The notes: a model not told the origin generated them from the sequence alone. A stretch of 64,000 nt of DNA from Lentisphaeria bacterium (GCA_022009855.1 CP091727.1:4588001-4652000); one strand, 5' to 3'. Positions 38,401-48,894 are shown, counted from the first letter of the stretch. Made by a program: numbers and translations.

Positions 38401-39177
38401 ATGAAACAATTGTCAGCACTCCCCGGAGCTGTCCGCAAGAATAGCGGAAATTTTACGCTGATCGAACTTCTTATCGTAATTTCCATTATCGCTCTTCTGG
38501 CCGCACTGCTTCTGCCGGTGCTGAATCAGGCCCGGGGCAAGGCGCGAAGCATACGGTGCGCCGGCAATCTCAAGCAGTTCGGCGTCGCGGTCCAACTTTA
38601 CGCCGACAGCCACAACGGACTGTTCATCATTTATTCCAGCGGCACGATCGGTCGCGACTGGTATCAGAATCCGGAGTTCACCAGGGCGCTCGGCTTTCAC
38701 GCCAATTCCACCGGCACCAACTGGCCGCATGGCCTGCTCTGCCCCGACTGGGAGACCACCCGGAAGAACAGCGAACTCGGGTCTCAGGCGCAATTCATCG
38801 GCAACAGCTATGCCGTTTTCTACAATCTGGCGATCCATACCGCGGAGGACGGCAACTTCCGATGCGGCACTGCAAGCGCCTCGACCTGGGCGAACAGCCA
38901 GCGGGTGCTACAACTGTCGCGCGTAAAATCCGCTTCCAGACGGATTCTCTTTCTGGAGGCGAATGACTGGATGAGCAGTCCGATCAACACCGCATGGGGG
39001 CCGGATTTTCTAACAGGGGCGGCCACCCCGAGGCAGAAATTCCGTCACCGGGCCAGGGCCAATTTTCTGATGATCGGCGGCAATGTCAGCTCCCTGGATT
39101 ACCCCGCGGTCCGAACCAGCGGCACGTTCACGCTGCAGGAAACACCGGGCCGCGCCTACTGGTTTGCCTATTACTGA
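38401..39177 (+). CDS. DUF1559-type pseudopilin
   Basis: An intact 258-residue prepilin-like protein. The N-terminus has a basic leader and the type IV prepilin signal FTLIELLIVISIIALLAALL, with the conserved Glu five residues after the processing site before Phe. The mature part starts LNQARGKARSIRCAGNLKQF, the conserved DUF1559-style segment, followed by a beta-rich head. Near the C-terminus RARANFLMIGGNVSSLDY is a variant of the H-x9-DG element. It is the first gene after a strong promoter and followed after 25 bases by the secreted GH5-like enzyme, a pairing repeated twice more in this window. Confidence 0.85.
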   Translation: MKQLSALPGAVRKNSGNFTLIELLIVISIIALLAALLLPVLNQARGKARSIRCAGNLKQFGVAVQLYADSHNGLFIIYSSGTIGRDWYQNPEFTRALGFHANSTGTNWPHGLLCPDWETTRKNSELGSQAQFIGNSYAVFYNLAIHTAEDGNFRCGTASASTWANSQRVLQLSRVKSASRRILFLEANDWMSSPINTAWGPDFLTGAATPRQKFRHRARANFLMIGGNVSSLDYPAVRTSGTFTLQETPGRAYWFAYY

Positions 39178-39202
39178 AACAACAGATGACAGGAGGTTTT
39201 TC

Positions 39203-40967
39203 ATGAAAAGCGGATGGTTTGCGGCGACGGTCGCCGCGCTGAGTGCTCTTACAGCGGCGGCGTTTGATTCTTCCGGTACGCTTCTCCTGGAGGAGCGGTG
39301 CGACACCCCTCGAAACTGGTCCGGCGTTCCGGTGAGCATGTCACACTCCCGGACGGCACCGCCGCTCTGAAGGTGACCGGCAGCGAGAAGCGTCCCTTTT
39401 CCGGCGTGAGGTTGCGGCTGCCCTCAAACCGGAACACGCGGAAAAGGTACTCTATCTGCGCGCCCGCTTGAAATATGAAAATGTCAGCAAACCGCTCCGC
39501 CCCTGGAACGGAGTGAAGTTCATGATCACGACCCGGCTGAACGGCAAGTTCCAATACCATCAACGCGGCTCCGAATACGGTTCCCGGGAGTGGTTCGACG
39601 CGGAGATCTACGCTCCGCTGGATCCCGGCGCTGAACCGCAGGCAACCTTCTCCATCGGGCTGGAAGATTCGACCGGAACGCTGTATGTTCGGGACATACA
39701 GGCAAGGGTGATGAATCTTACGGACCTCTATCCGGCATACGCTCCTGCCGGGTATCGCCCGCAGTACACCAGACGGGTGCTCGATGAGCGCCGCCGCCGG
39801 GGCACGATGTCGCCTTCGACCTTCCTGCCGGACTCCACCATCTCACAGGATCTGCCTGAACTCAAGCGCTGGGGGGCGAACCTGATCCGCTGGCAGCTGA
39901 TCCGCAACTGGGGAAAAACCGGCACCGATCAGGACACCGCAGAATATCAGGAATGGGTCAAAGCCCGGATTCCGGAGGTGCGCCAGGTTCTGGATTTCGC
40001 GGCAGAGAACGACATGAAGGTGGTGCTCGATCTGCATGTGCCGCCGGGGGGACGTCGGAAGCGCGGCGACATGAACATGTTCCATGAACGGAAGTTCGCG
40101 GACGCCTTTCTGGAGGCCTGGAAGCTTCTGGCCTCCGCGGTGAAGGGGCACCCTGCCCTCTACGGTTACGACCTCATCAACGAGCCGACCGCCTGGAGCA
40201 AAACTCCCATCGACTACCTCGGCCTGCAATATGAAGCGGCGAAAGTGGTCCGCGCGATCGATCCGAAAACGCCGATCATCGTCGAATCCAACCTGTGGTG
40301 CAAAGCGGCAACTTACAAGTACATGCAGCTTATTCCACTGCAGGATGTGATCTATCAGCTTCACTTCTACACGCCCACCGAATACACCCACATGGGGGTC
40401 GGCGGACGAAAAAATCGCCCGGAATTCCGCTATCCCGGCAAGTTCCGGACCACCGGAGGCAGCGAGATCATGCTCGACAAGAACTACCTCCGCGAACAGC
40501 TCCGGCCGGTGCGGGAATTTCAACTCAGACATGGCGCAAAAATCTACGTCGGGGAGTTCTCCGCAGTCCGCTGGGCGGCCGGTCGGGAACAGTATCTGGC
40601 CGATCTGATCGACCTTTTCGAGGAGTACGGCTGGGACTGGAGTTATCACGCCTTCCGCGAGTGGTCCGGCTGGAGCGTCGAACACTCCGACAACAAGGAG
40701 GAGACAGAGCCGACCACCGCTCCGACCCGGGCAAAACAGGTGCTTCTCGAAGCATTCAAACGCAATCAGTCCGTCCCTGACGCCGGTCTGCCGGAGGCGG
40801 CGGAGTGGTTCGAGTTCGATCCGCAACGGTTTGAACACATCGCCCATGCCGCCGGCAGGATTTCTCCACCGGTCGTGGATCCCGGGCGTCAGCAGCCCCT
40901 GAATGCAAATGTCGCCGACCCGCATCGGCCATTCGCAACAGGAGTTGCTGTTTTCTTTCTTTCCTGA
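39203..40967 (+). CDS. Secreted GH5-like glycoside hydrolase
   Basis: A clan GH-A enzyme of the cellulase/GH5 type, exported. ATG 39203 follows AGGAGG and begins with a signal peptide ending ALSALTAAAFD. A frame change at about 39340-39440 breaks a beta-sandwich domain (YENVSKPLRPWNGVKFMITT). The barrel begins SQDLPELKRWGANLIRWQLI; VVLDLHVPPGGRRK, YGYDLINEPTAWSKTPI carries the acid/base Glu and KIYVGEFSAVRWAAG the nucleophile Glu. The last 65 residues after AFKRNQ have no family similarity and may be a read-on caused by a lost stop. Likely acts on beta-linked polysaccharide; substrate not known. Confidence 0.8.
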
Positions 40968-41177
40968 CATGGCAGGGCGCTTCCTTCTCATGGAACTTGA
41001 ATTGCTTCATAGATTTCCCGGAGCGTCAAGGGAAAATGAAGTTTTTTGAAGTCCGGCCCTAAAGCATGCGTCAACGCGGTGTTTCCGCATTTTCGAGTTC
41101 CCGACTCCGGTGCTCGGCGGAAAACACTTCCGAAAAAAAAGCGAAAAAAAGCGACGACGGAGGGTTGACTTTATAGA

Positions 41178-41189
41178 TTACAATCGTAA
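41178..41189 (+). promoter_or_regulatory. BlaI-type operator
   Basis: TTACAATCGTAA is an interrupted palindrome (TTAC/GTAA) of the type bound by BlaI/MecI repressors. It lies between TTGACT at 41165-41170 (a -35 element) and the ribosome site GGAGG of blaI, overlapping the likely -10 region. This indicates autoregulation by the encoded repressor. Confidence 0.6.
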
Positions 41190-41217
41190 CTTATTAATAC
41201 AGACAGGAGGTGCAGTG

Positions 41218-41588
41218 ATGAAAGAGGTCCTGATTCCGGAAAGCGAAATGGAGGTCATGAAGGTGCTCTGGGCGCGTTCACCGCAGAGCCTGCCGGAGAT
41301 CGTGGAGAATGTCCGGCGCACCATGCCGTGGGAGGCGGTCACGGTGAAAACGTTGCTGGGGCGACTGGTGAAAAGGAGTGCGTCCGCCGCAGCGGCAGCC
41401 GCCGCAGCTACCTTTACGAACCGCTGATCGACCGCGCCGCCGTGTTGAAATCCGCGACGAAGCGTTTTCTGGAAAAGATGTTCGACGGCACTCCCGGCGC
41501 GATGCTTTCGTTCTTCCTGCACAGCGGCGACCTGTCGAAGGATGAGATCGAGGAGCTGAGCCGGCTGATTGAGGAGATGAAGCGATGA
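41218..41588 (+). CDS. blaI: BlaI/MecI-type repressor, one frameshift
   Basis: A winged-helix repressor of about 123 residues. ATG 41218 follows ACAGGAGGTGCAGTG. It reads MKEVLIPESEMEVMKVLWAR, SLPEIVENVRRTMPWEAVTV, KTLLGRLVK, then after a change at about 41375, SRRSYLYEPLIDRAAVLKS, RFLEKMFDGTPGAMLSFFLH and KDEIEELSRLIEEMKR, the typical Pfam Penicillinase_R order with the C-terminal dimer helices. The stop overlaps the M56 start as ATGA. Such repressors are released by the paired membrane protease. The regulon here is not visible; no beta-lactamase gene is in the window. Confidence 0.88.
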
Positions 41589-43784
41589 GTGAAATTTTTC
41601 TCGGTTACCTGGTGAATTCAATCCTGCGGGGCGGAATTCTCGTCCTGATGCTGCTGATTGCGGAATTCGCTCTCCGCCGCCGGATGCTCTTTGCCGGAGG
41701 CCGCACTCTTTACCTTCTGGCAATGGTACTGGTTCTGCTGCCGCTGGAACAGCTCTCCGGATTCCGCTCCGCCGCCTCGCCACTGGCGGAGTCGATCGAA
41801 GTGCCGTTCGAAAACCGTTTTTCACCGCCTACCGTCCCGGAGGGAACATCGATGAATTCCGGCGGGGCAGCCGCAAACGCCGTGGAGAAATCCGGCACCG
41901 CACCGCGGATTCTCCCGGCTGAGACAGAGAGTCCGGAAGTTGCGTCATCCCGGCCGGCGAGCTGGCTGATGATTTTTACCTCGCGGGAGCAACGCTGCTG
42001 ACCGCAGATCAGCTGCGGCGGCTTCTTCTGTGGCGCCGCCGGATCCGGCGGTGTCCCGCGATCACCGGCGGTGAGGTATTCGAACAGTTCCTTGCGGCGA
42101 AACGTCTCGCCGGAGTGGAGCGTTTTCCGATTGCCCTGCGCGACTGCGGCGGCCTGCTGCCGGTGGCGGCCTGCTTCGGTACCCTGCGGCACGGAACGGT
42201 GCTCTGTCCACAAGAGCACTATGCCGCACTGCCCGAAGCGGCACTGCGAATGATCTTCATTCACGAGCTGGAACACTTGAGAAGAGGAGACAATCCGGCG
42301 GGATTTCTTCTGACCCTTCTGGCAAATCTTCTCTTCCCCCAACTGGTTTTTGCGTTTTCTCATCACCCGGTATGCGATGGTCGCCGAACTCGACTGCGAC
42401 GAGCGGGTTCGTTCCGTGCTGGCGCTGGACAGGCAGGGGCAGGCACAATACGCCGAACTCCTGCTTGCCGGGCAAAGCAACCGCCGCATTCTCCTCCCGG
42501 GACACACGCTCGGGAGTTCCGCACGAACTTTAAAATTCAGGATACAGGAGGTATTTATGCAGCACTCGAAACGACAGCGTCTCACACGGCTCTTTCTGTT
42601 CGGCACCCTCTTCGCGGCAGGAACCCTGTTCCTGCCGGAACTGCGGGCGGGCTCCCTCCGCGAACCGGTTCCGGAATTCGTCGCGGAACATCTGCCCGCC
42701 GATGCAAAAACTCTCCTCTTCTTCCGCGGTTCCGGACTCGACGCCGAAGGGATCAAGCTGCTCGATGCGGCACAGCAGTTTGTCGCGCCGCTGGGGGAAT
42801 CCTATCTCTCTCTGCTCTCGCTGATGAAGACCACCGCCGGAACCGGAGGATTCTTTTACCAGGTTTTCACCTCCGGGAAGCAGGAATATATCCTGCTTAA
42901 AAACGGAGGTGACAGCAACCAGATGCTTCTCGGCCCCTCGCAATGGTATCAGGAAAAAATCCATTCAGGCGCTGGGAAACGGTTCCTTCCTGCTCTCCAC
43001 GGTCAGCAGGAAAAAAACGGAGAGGAAATGGGGCTTCCACGGGACCTGCGCGAAAAGGCCGCCGCCGGACCGAATGATATTGTGCGCGCTGTCAGAATCG
43101 ATTCCCCGGGGAACTTCGGGTGTTCAAGCAGGGCGGGATCTACCGGCTCACCTTCCCGGTCACTCCGCAGCTGGCAAAAGATCTCACCCCGGAACTTCTC
43201 CTCGAAAAAGCCACTGCCCGGCTGCCGGAAAAGAAAAAAAGCCGACGCAATCGAGTTTCTCCGGAAGACGGTGCAGTTCACCAGCCGCGACCTCGCCGGC
43301 CGGAAAATTTCCTTCGTCGAATTCCCGTTAAGTCGGCAAAGCATCTCGCTCTGGATCGAGTTCTTCCGCCGGCTCCGGGATGAAAAGATGGCGGCAGCCA
43401 TTCCACACGTCATCGCACTGGAACCGGCGAACGGTGCGCAGGATGTCGATCCCAACCTTTCGGAGATCAAGGTGACCTTCGACCGTCCGATGAGTCCGAA
43501 CAGCTGGTCGTTCTGTCAGCGGGGGCCGACAATTTTCCGGATTTCCTCGCCAAGCCTTCGTTCAATGCGGACCGGACCGTCATCACCGTGCCGGTCCGCC
43601 TGCGTCCGGGTGGAATTACTATATCTTCCTCAACTCCCCGCCATTCCTCGGATTCCGGTCGGCGCAGGGCGGCATTCTTCCCGCGGTTCCGAGGAGCTTC
43701 TCGACCGGGAAACTCCCGGCATCCGGCGCGGGAAATGGTTCCGGAACGACAGAAATCGATCACAAAAATATAAGAAAACAATAG
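41585..43784 (+). CDS. M56 (BlaR1-like) sensor protease with Ig-like domain
   Basis: A membrane metalloprotease of the BlaR1/MecR1 type of about 730 residues with several frame changes (about 41995, 42357, 42957, 43130, 43250, 43500 and 43612). N-terminal helices LVNSILRGGILVLMLLIAEF and RTLYLLAMVLVLLPLEQL; the zinc motif MIFIHELEHLRRGDN; then YAMVAELDCDERVRSVL, a further helix LFLFGTLFAAGTLFLPEL and a large extracytoplasmic part. The C-terminus is a Big_5/SbsA-type Ig-like domain (ALEPANGAQDVDPNLSEIKV, TFDRPMSPNSWSF). A strong ribosome site (ACAGGAGG) precedes an internal ATG at 42557, so a separate secreted protein is the alternative. The sensed signal is unknown. Confidence 0.7.
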
Positions 43785-43857
43785 GGTTCTGGCATGGTTT
43801 TTCCGCGCATCCGTGGTATCGTATGGGAAACACGGAAAACGGCGGGAGAAACATAAG

Positions 43858-44579
43858 ATGGGCGATGGAAAGAAAATGATGCTGGTACTGCTTGCCGGGC
43901 AGTCCAATATGGCAGGGCGCGGCGAAATCGAGCCGGAAGACCGGGAGGAGATTCCCGGACTTCTGATGATCAATCGGAATTTCGAATGGGTTCCGGCGGT
44001 GGAGCCGGTGACGGCGGACCGTTCGTTCGCCGGGGTCGGCCCGGGGCGTACCTTCGGCAGGCTGCTGCTGGAGGCGAATCCCGGCTGCACGGTCGGGCTG
44101 GTGCCGACCGCGGTCGGCGGCACGCCGATCTCCGCCTGGAAGCGGGGCGGCAGTTCCCCGTGGGATCCGCGGGAACGTCCCTACGATCAGGCGATCGAGC
44201 GGGCCACCGCGGCATTGCAGCGGGGCGATTTCGCGGCGGTGCTCTGGCATCAGGGGAAACAGACGCCCGGTTGAAAAACCGCCGCTATGCGGAAGATTTG
44301 AAGGAGGTCATCCGGAATTTCCGCACCGACCTGCCGCTTGCCGGGGTGCCCTTTCTCTGCGGCGGGCTGGGAGAGTACCTGAAGGGGAGCCAATACGACT
44401 TCCCGCCGGTCGACGCGGACATCAAAGCGGTTGCGGCCGAACTGCCGGATCTGGGCTACGTCTCCGTAGCGGGGTTGACGGACAAGGGGGACAAACTGCA
44501 CTTCTCCAGCGCCTCCGCCCGCGAACTGGGGAGGCGTTACTTCGCGGAATACCAGCGTCTCGTCGATCGCGCCCGCTGA
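43858..44579 (+). CDS. SASA-type carbohydrate esterase, one frameshift
   Basis: A sialate O-acetylesterase/acetyl-xylan-esterase-like protein (SGNH-type hydrolase), about 240 residues, without signal peptide. ATG 43858 follows GGGAGAAACATAAG. The nucleophile block is LVLLAGQSNMAGRGEIEPED, followed by the oxyanion segment LVPTAVGGTPISAWKRGG. Next is VLWHQGE-type sequence interrupted by a frame change near 44262 (corrected WHQGETDARLKNRRYAEDL), then VPFLCGGLGEYLKGSQYD. The catalytic His block is LTDKGDKLHFSSASARELG. It likely deacetylates a polysaccharide or glycan. It lies between the M56 gene and the Sel1 region, co-directional. Confidence 0.85.
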
Positions 44580-44602
44580 AACAGCGGCATTCCACCTTTT
44601 CC

Positions 44603-44648
44603 GGCTTGCATTCCCGGAAATGCGCAGCTATTGTAAATTATCGCATGT
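44603..44648 (+). promoter_or_regulatory. Repeated promoter, copy 1 of 3
   Basis: TTGCAT (44606-44611), a 17-base spacer and TATTGT (44629-44634), then AAATTATCGCAT. The block is conserved with 46911-46954 and 48929-48972, including the CCCGGA spacer start. Copy 1 drives only a decayed Sel1 5' end. Confidence 0.7.
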
Positions 44649-44694
44649 TCACGGCGTTTCCGGGCGCTTCCGGAAACGCCGAACCGGGGAGAGC

Positions 44695-44780
44695 GATGGA
44701 TGGGTGCGTTTCGGGCGATCGTTGACGCGGTGCGGGAGACACGCAGGGCGATGGAAACTGCGGCGGGCATCTGCCCGGTT
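44695..44780 (+). pseudogene. Sel1-gene 5' remnant
   Basis: Downstream of promoter copy 1, the frame from ATG 44700 reads MGAFRAIVDAVRETRRAMET, comparable to the N-terminus of the Sel1 protein at 45611 (FQTIHDTVRELSVAELRKAA). No Sel1 repeats follow. The gene-like region is degraded; the rest of the gap to 44977 holds no supported gene. Confidence 0.45.
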
Positions 44781-44977
44781 TTTGTGCCGATTTTTCAAGC
44801 GCGCACTGCCACAATGGGATCCCCATTGAATCAACGCGGTTCAAACAGGTCTGGAAAAGAAAGAGCCCGGGCAGGCAGGCACCTTTCCTCAAAAGATATT
44901 TCCTGCCCGCATCCGGCGTCTGCCTCATCAACTCATCCTGTGATATCCATCAAATGATAAAGCGGGGGGTTGAGAAA

Positions 44978-45456
44978 ATGAAATATTCATTGCTGTTCTG
45001 TATTGCAATGCTGTTGCTATGCGGGTGTGACAATGCAGGGAAAGCGAAAAAATGAATCCATCTATCGGGATGTAGCTTTTCAAGATGGAAACTATTGGAT
45101 AACCGGCGCTGTGCGTGATGATGATTTTTCGGTCATTGTAATCAGAAAAAAGTGATGCCCCAAACCCGGCCGAAACCAGCGTCGGTTATGGCTTTTCAAC
45201 GGAACACAACAACATTGTATTTCACACTACATCATTACCAGACATCATCATAAAGCCGGGATTCGGCGGTATTTATTATATCAAAGGCAATCGTATTGAG
45301 TTTTACAGGCAAGATATGACTCCGGAATTTCTATCTGCGTTTCTCTGCAACCTTGAGACCAATCAAACGGATCGTGAATTTGACATAGGGGAGTTCTGCA
45401 ATACGATTGGAGCGGATTCGACTCCTGTACCATTCAATTTTTCCGATTTGCGATAA
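44978..45456 (+). CDS. Putative lipoprotein, frameshifted
   Basis: ATG 44978 follows GGGGGGTTGAGAAA and starts MKYSLLFCIAMLLLCGCDNA, a lipoprotein signal with lipobox LLCG|C. The A run at about 45041-45052 shifts the frame; after correction it reads ESIYRDVAFQDGNYWITGAV, RDDDFSVIVIRK. After a second shift at about 45150 it reads AETSVGYGFSTEHNNIVFHT, PGFGGIYYIKGNRIEFYRQD and FNFSDLR, with TAA at 45454. Total about 158 residues, beta-rich. No family recognised. It lies between two Sel1 remnants, suggesting insertion into or replacement of an old Sel1 gene. Confidence 0.5.
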
Positions 45457-45529
45457 CGATGTCCCCGACGGTGAAACAATTCAAAAGATCAGATTTATGG
45501 CCGGATGTCACGTCAGTTCTTCATGCGAA

Positions 45530-45595
45530 AGCCGTTGACCGGTATCGCAGAACCATGCCGACGCCCGGGCACGTCTCGCGCTGCCGACCCGGCCG
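45530..45595 (+). pseudogene. Sel1-gene 3' remnant
   Basis: The segment CCGGTATCGCAGAACC followed by ATGCCGACGCCCGGGC matches the DNA for the last Sel1 repeat of the following gene (WYRKAAQQDHADARARLERY, at about 46743-46800) with an internal deletion. With the 5' remnant at 44695 it outlines a former Sel1 gene around the lipoprotein gene. Confidence 0.5.
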
Positions 45596-45610
45596 GAGAG
45601 GAGAAAACCG

Positions 45611-46834
45611 TTGAAGAAAAGATTTCAGACAATCCATGACACGGTGCGGGAGCTCTCTGTCGCCGAACTTCGCAAGGCGGCGAAACAGGGGGATCCGGAA
45701 GCGCAATTCGGTCTCGGGGTGTGTTATTCCAGCGGAGAAGGAGTTAGACAGGATAATACCAAAGCGGCGAAATGGTTTCTCCGGGCCGCGCGGCGGGGAC
45801 ACGCGGACGCTCAATTCCGCCTGGGGCTCTGTTATGCAAACGGCAATGGAGTGAAAAAAAATCATACTGAAGCGATCCAATGGTATCGCAAGGCGGCGGA
45901 ACAGGGCTGTATCGATGCGCAGTTCAACCTCGCCCTGTATTACGCCAACGGCAGGGGAATACCGCAGGACTATGCTCAGGCCGCCCTATGGTATCGCAAA
46001 GCCGCGGAACAGGGCTGTCGCAATGCGCAGTTCAACCTCGCCCTGTATTACGCCAACGGCAGGGGAATACCGCAGGACTATGCTCAGGCCGCCCTATGGT
46101 ATCGCAAAGCCGCGGAACAGGGCTGTCGCAATGCGCAGTTCAACCTCGCCCTGTATTACGCCAACGGCAGGGGAATACCGCAGGACTATGCTCAGGCCGC
46201 CCTATGGTATCGCAAAGCCGCGGAACAGGGCGATGCGGATGCGCAGTTCAATCTGGCCCTGCTTTATGACGATGGTACGGGAGTAGAGCAGGATGAAGCG
46301 GAAGCGGCCAGGTGGTTTCGAAAGGCCGCGAAACAGGGCGATCCGAAAGCGCAATTCAACTTTGCCGTCTGCTGTGCCAACGGCACGGGAGTAACGCAGG
46401 ACTATGCAAAAGCCCTCCGCTGGTATCGCAGAGCCGCCCGGCAGGGGGCTCCCGATGCGGAATGTAATCTCGGCGTCTGCTACGCTGACGGCAGGGGGGT
46501 AAAAAAAGATTACAGGAAAGCGATGAAGTGGTTTCGAAAGGCCGCGCGGCAGGGTGATGCCATAGCGCAATTCAATCTTGCAACCGGTTATTACCGAGGG
46601 GAAGGCGTGGAACAGGACTGCGCGGAGGCGGTCAAGTGGTTTCAGAAAGCCGCAGAACAGGGAGACGCGGACGCGCAATTCCATCTGGGGCTCTGCTATG
46701 AAAACGGCAGCGGCGTGAAACCCGATCCGGTCGAAGCGGTCAAATGGTATCGCAAAGCGGCTCAACAGGATCATGCCGACGCCCGGGCTCGTCTTGAACG
46801 GTACAACCGGGAATCCGGCTCCCCGGAAAAGTGA
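45611..46834 (+). CDS. Sel1-repeat protein
   Basis: An intact 407-residue protein starting with TTG 45611, which has AGAGGAG 7 bases upstream; no ATG is available. After a 27-residue lead (MKKRFQTIHDTVRELSVAEL) come 10 Sel1-like repeats of 36 residues and a partial eleventh, pattern A-Q-x-x-L-x-x-x-Y-x-x-G-x-G-V-x-x-D-x-x-x-A-x-x-W-(Y/F)-x-x-A-A. Such alpha-solenoids mediate protein-protein contacts. Repeats 3-5 are almost identical in DNA. No signal peptide is obvious, so it is probably cytoplasmic, unlike the lipoprotein paralogue downstream. Partners are unknown. Confidence 0.85.
   Translation: MKKRFQTIHDTVRELSVAELRKAAKQGDPEAQFGLGVCYSSGEGVRQDNTKAAKWFLRAARRGHADAQFRLGLCYANGNGVKKNHTEAIQWYRKAAEQGCIDAQFNLALYYANGRGIPQDYAQAALWYRKAAEQGCRNAQFNLALYYANGRGIPQDYAQAALWYRKAAEQGCRNAQFNLALYYANGRGIPQDYAQAALWYRKAAEQGDADAQFNLALLYDDGTGVEQDEAEAARWFRKAAKQGDPKAQFNFAVCCANGTGVTQDYAKALRWYRRAARQGAPDAECNLGVCYADGRGVKKDYRKAMKWFRKAARQGDAIAQFNLATGYYRGEGVEQDCAEAVKWFQKAAEQGDADAQFHLGLCYENGSGVKPDPVEAVKWYRKAAQQDHADARARLERYNRESGSPEK
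45917..46232 (+). repeat. Three 108-bp tandem repeats inside Sel1 gene
   Basis: Units start at 45917, 46025 and 46133 (GCGCAGTTCAACCTCGCCCT) and are nearly or fully identical over 108 bases, exactly three 36-residue Sel1 motifs. The identity implies recent duplication by slippage or unequal exchange. Confidence 0.9.
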
Positions 46835-46910
46835 AACCAATTGCAATCCGGCAGCCGTCGGCTTTCCTCCCCGCGATATCTCCCCTCCCCTGCCCGGAAA
46901 AACTCTTTTT

Positions 46911-46954
46911 TACTTGCATTCCCGGAACTGTGCGGCTATTGTAAATTATCGCAT
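46911..46954 (+). promoter_or_regulatory. Repeated promoter, copy 2 of 3
   Basis: TTGCAT (46914-46919), a 17-base spacer and TATTGT (46937-46942), followed by AAATTATCGCATTTTTCATC. It is 67 bases before the TTG start of the Sel1 lipoprotein gene and probably drives it. Confidence 0.75.
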
Positions 46955-47008
46955 TTTTCATCGTACATTTCAGGACTGTTCCAAAACGCCGAACCGGGGG
47001 GAAACCGA

Positions 47009-48894
47009 TTGAAGAAAATCTTCCTGACCATTTTTTCCGCCGTGCTGAGCACGGTTCTCATCTCCTGCGCCCGGCTTGCCGGTACCGATTCCGGGAAGCG
47101 GGATTTTTTCCGCTCTGCCTCCCGCCGAACTCCGCGCGGCTGCGGAACAGGGAGACCAGAAGGCACAATTCAACCTTGGCGTCCGCTATTACAAAGGCGA
47201 AGGCGTGGAACAAAATTACGCCGAAGCGGTAAAGTGGTTTCGAAAAGCTGCTCAGCAGGGAAATGCCAAAGCACAATACAACCTTGCTTTCTGTTATGAT
47301 AACGGAAAAGGTGTAACGCAGGATTATACGAAGGCTGTCCAATGGTACCGTAAGGCTGCAAAACAGGGAGATGCCAAAGCACAATTCAATCTGGCCATCT
47401 GTTATAACAACGGGGAAGGAGTAAAGCAGGATTATGTGGAGGCAGTCCAATGGTATCGCAAGGCCGCACGTCAGGGACATGCGGGGGCACAATACAACCT
47501 TGGTGTCTGTTGTTACAAAGGCGTAGGCGTGAAACAAAATTATGCCGAAGCGGTCAAGTGGTTTCGAAAAGCCGCACTTCAGGGAGATGCCAGCGCACAA
47601 TTCAACCTTGCAGTCTGTTATTATAACGGCAGAGGAATAAAACAGAATTACACGGAAGCAGTTCAATGGTATCGCAAGGCCGCAGAACAGGGACATGCAG
47701 GAGCACAATACAACCTGGGGGTATGCTATGAATACGGCGAAGGCGTGAAACAGGATTACACGAAGGCTGTCCAATGGTATCGCAAAGCCGCACTTCAGGG
47801 AGATGCCAGCGCACAATACAATCTGGCCATCTGTTATAACAACGGGGAAGGAGTAAAGCAGGATTATGTGGAGGCGGTCAAATGGTACCGAAAGGCCGCA
47901 GAACAGGGACATGGAGGAGCACAACTCAACCTGGGGGGTATGCTATGAATACGGCGAAGGCGTGAAACAGGATTACGCGAAGGCGGTCAAGTGGTATTGC
48001 AAAGCTGCTCTTCAGGGACATGCAAAAGCACAATTCAACCTGGCCCTCTGTTATAAAAAAGGAAAAGGTATAACGCAGGATTATGCCGAGGCGGTCAAGT
48101 GGTATCGCAAGGCCGCAGAACAGGGAAATGCAGGAGCACAATACAACCTTGCTGTATGTTATGATAACGGCGAAGGTATAACGAGGGATTATGCCGAGGC
48201 GGTCAAATGGTACCGCAAAGCCGCAGAACAGGGAGATGCAGGGGCTCAAAACAACTTGGGTGTATGCTATGAATACGGCGAAGGCGTGAAACAGGATTAC
48301 ACGAAGGCTGTCCAATGGTATCGCAAAGCCGCACTTCAGGGAGATGCCAGCGCACAATACAATCTGGCCATCTGTTATAACAACGGGAAAGGCGTGAAGC
48401 AAGATTACACAGAGGCGGTCAAATGGTACCGCAAAGCCGCAGAACAGGGACATGCAGAGGCACAATACAACCTTGGTGTCTGTTGTTACAAAGGTGTAGG
48501 CGTGGAGCAAAATTATGCTGAGGCGGTCAAATGGTACCGAAAGGCCGCAGAACAGGGACATGCCAAAGCACAATACAACCTGGCTCTATGTTATGATAAC
48601 GGCGAAGGCATAACGCGGGATTGCACGGAGGCGGTCAAATGGTACCGAAAGGCTGCACTACAGGGAGATGCAGGGGCTCAAAACAACCTGGGTGTATGCT
48701 ATGAATACGGCGAAGGCGTGAAGCAGGATTACGCAGAGGCGGTCAAGTGGTATCAAAAGGCCGCGCAGCAGGGAAATGTGAACGCCATGCGGAACCTCGC
48801 CCGCTGTTACCGACACGGCCACGGCGTGGAAAAGAACAACGTGAAGGCCGTCATCCTGTCCACCGCCGCTCTTCTGCAGCACCTCGCCCGGTAA
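47009..48894 (+). CDS. Sel1-repeat lipoprotein, frameshifted
   Basis: TTG 47009, preceded by GGGGGG, starts a lipoprotein signal MKKIFLTIFSAVLSTVLISC with lipobox LIS|C. A T run at about 47104-47109 shifts frame into ALPPAELRAAAEQGDQKAQF. Sixteen Sel1 repeats of 36 residues follow, to ALLQHLAR; one more frame change is in the G run at about 47934-47939 (repeat 8). The repeats alternate between a few sequence types (e.g. GVCYEYGEGVKQDY and AICYNNGEGVKQDY), showing block duplication. About 628 residues. The signal places it on the envelope, facing the periplasm. Likely a scaffold or binding protein; the partner is unknown. Confidence 0.85.

Noticed and set aside
39843..40991. Long minus-strand open frame of 382 codons
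   Set aside because: It mirrors the GH5-like gene, which carries a signal peptide, catalytic Glu motifs and a ribosome site. The antisense protein has no family similarity. The same applies to antisense frames at 23860-24972, 53081-54136, 55304-56521 and 56543-57667.
41585..42560. Separate blaR1-like gene and independent secreted gene
   Set aside because: Kept as one gene because the open frame runs through the internal ATG, and the segment before it and the helix after it match the M56 C-terminal membrane region. The strong internal ribosome site is noted as the alternative.
45611..48894. Regular repeats that could be read as a CRISPR array
   Set aside because: The 108-bp period matches 36-residue Sel1 protein repeats in an open frame; there are no short direct repeats with unique spacers and no cas genes.
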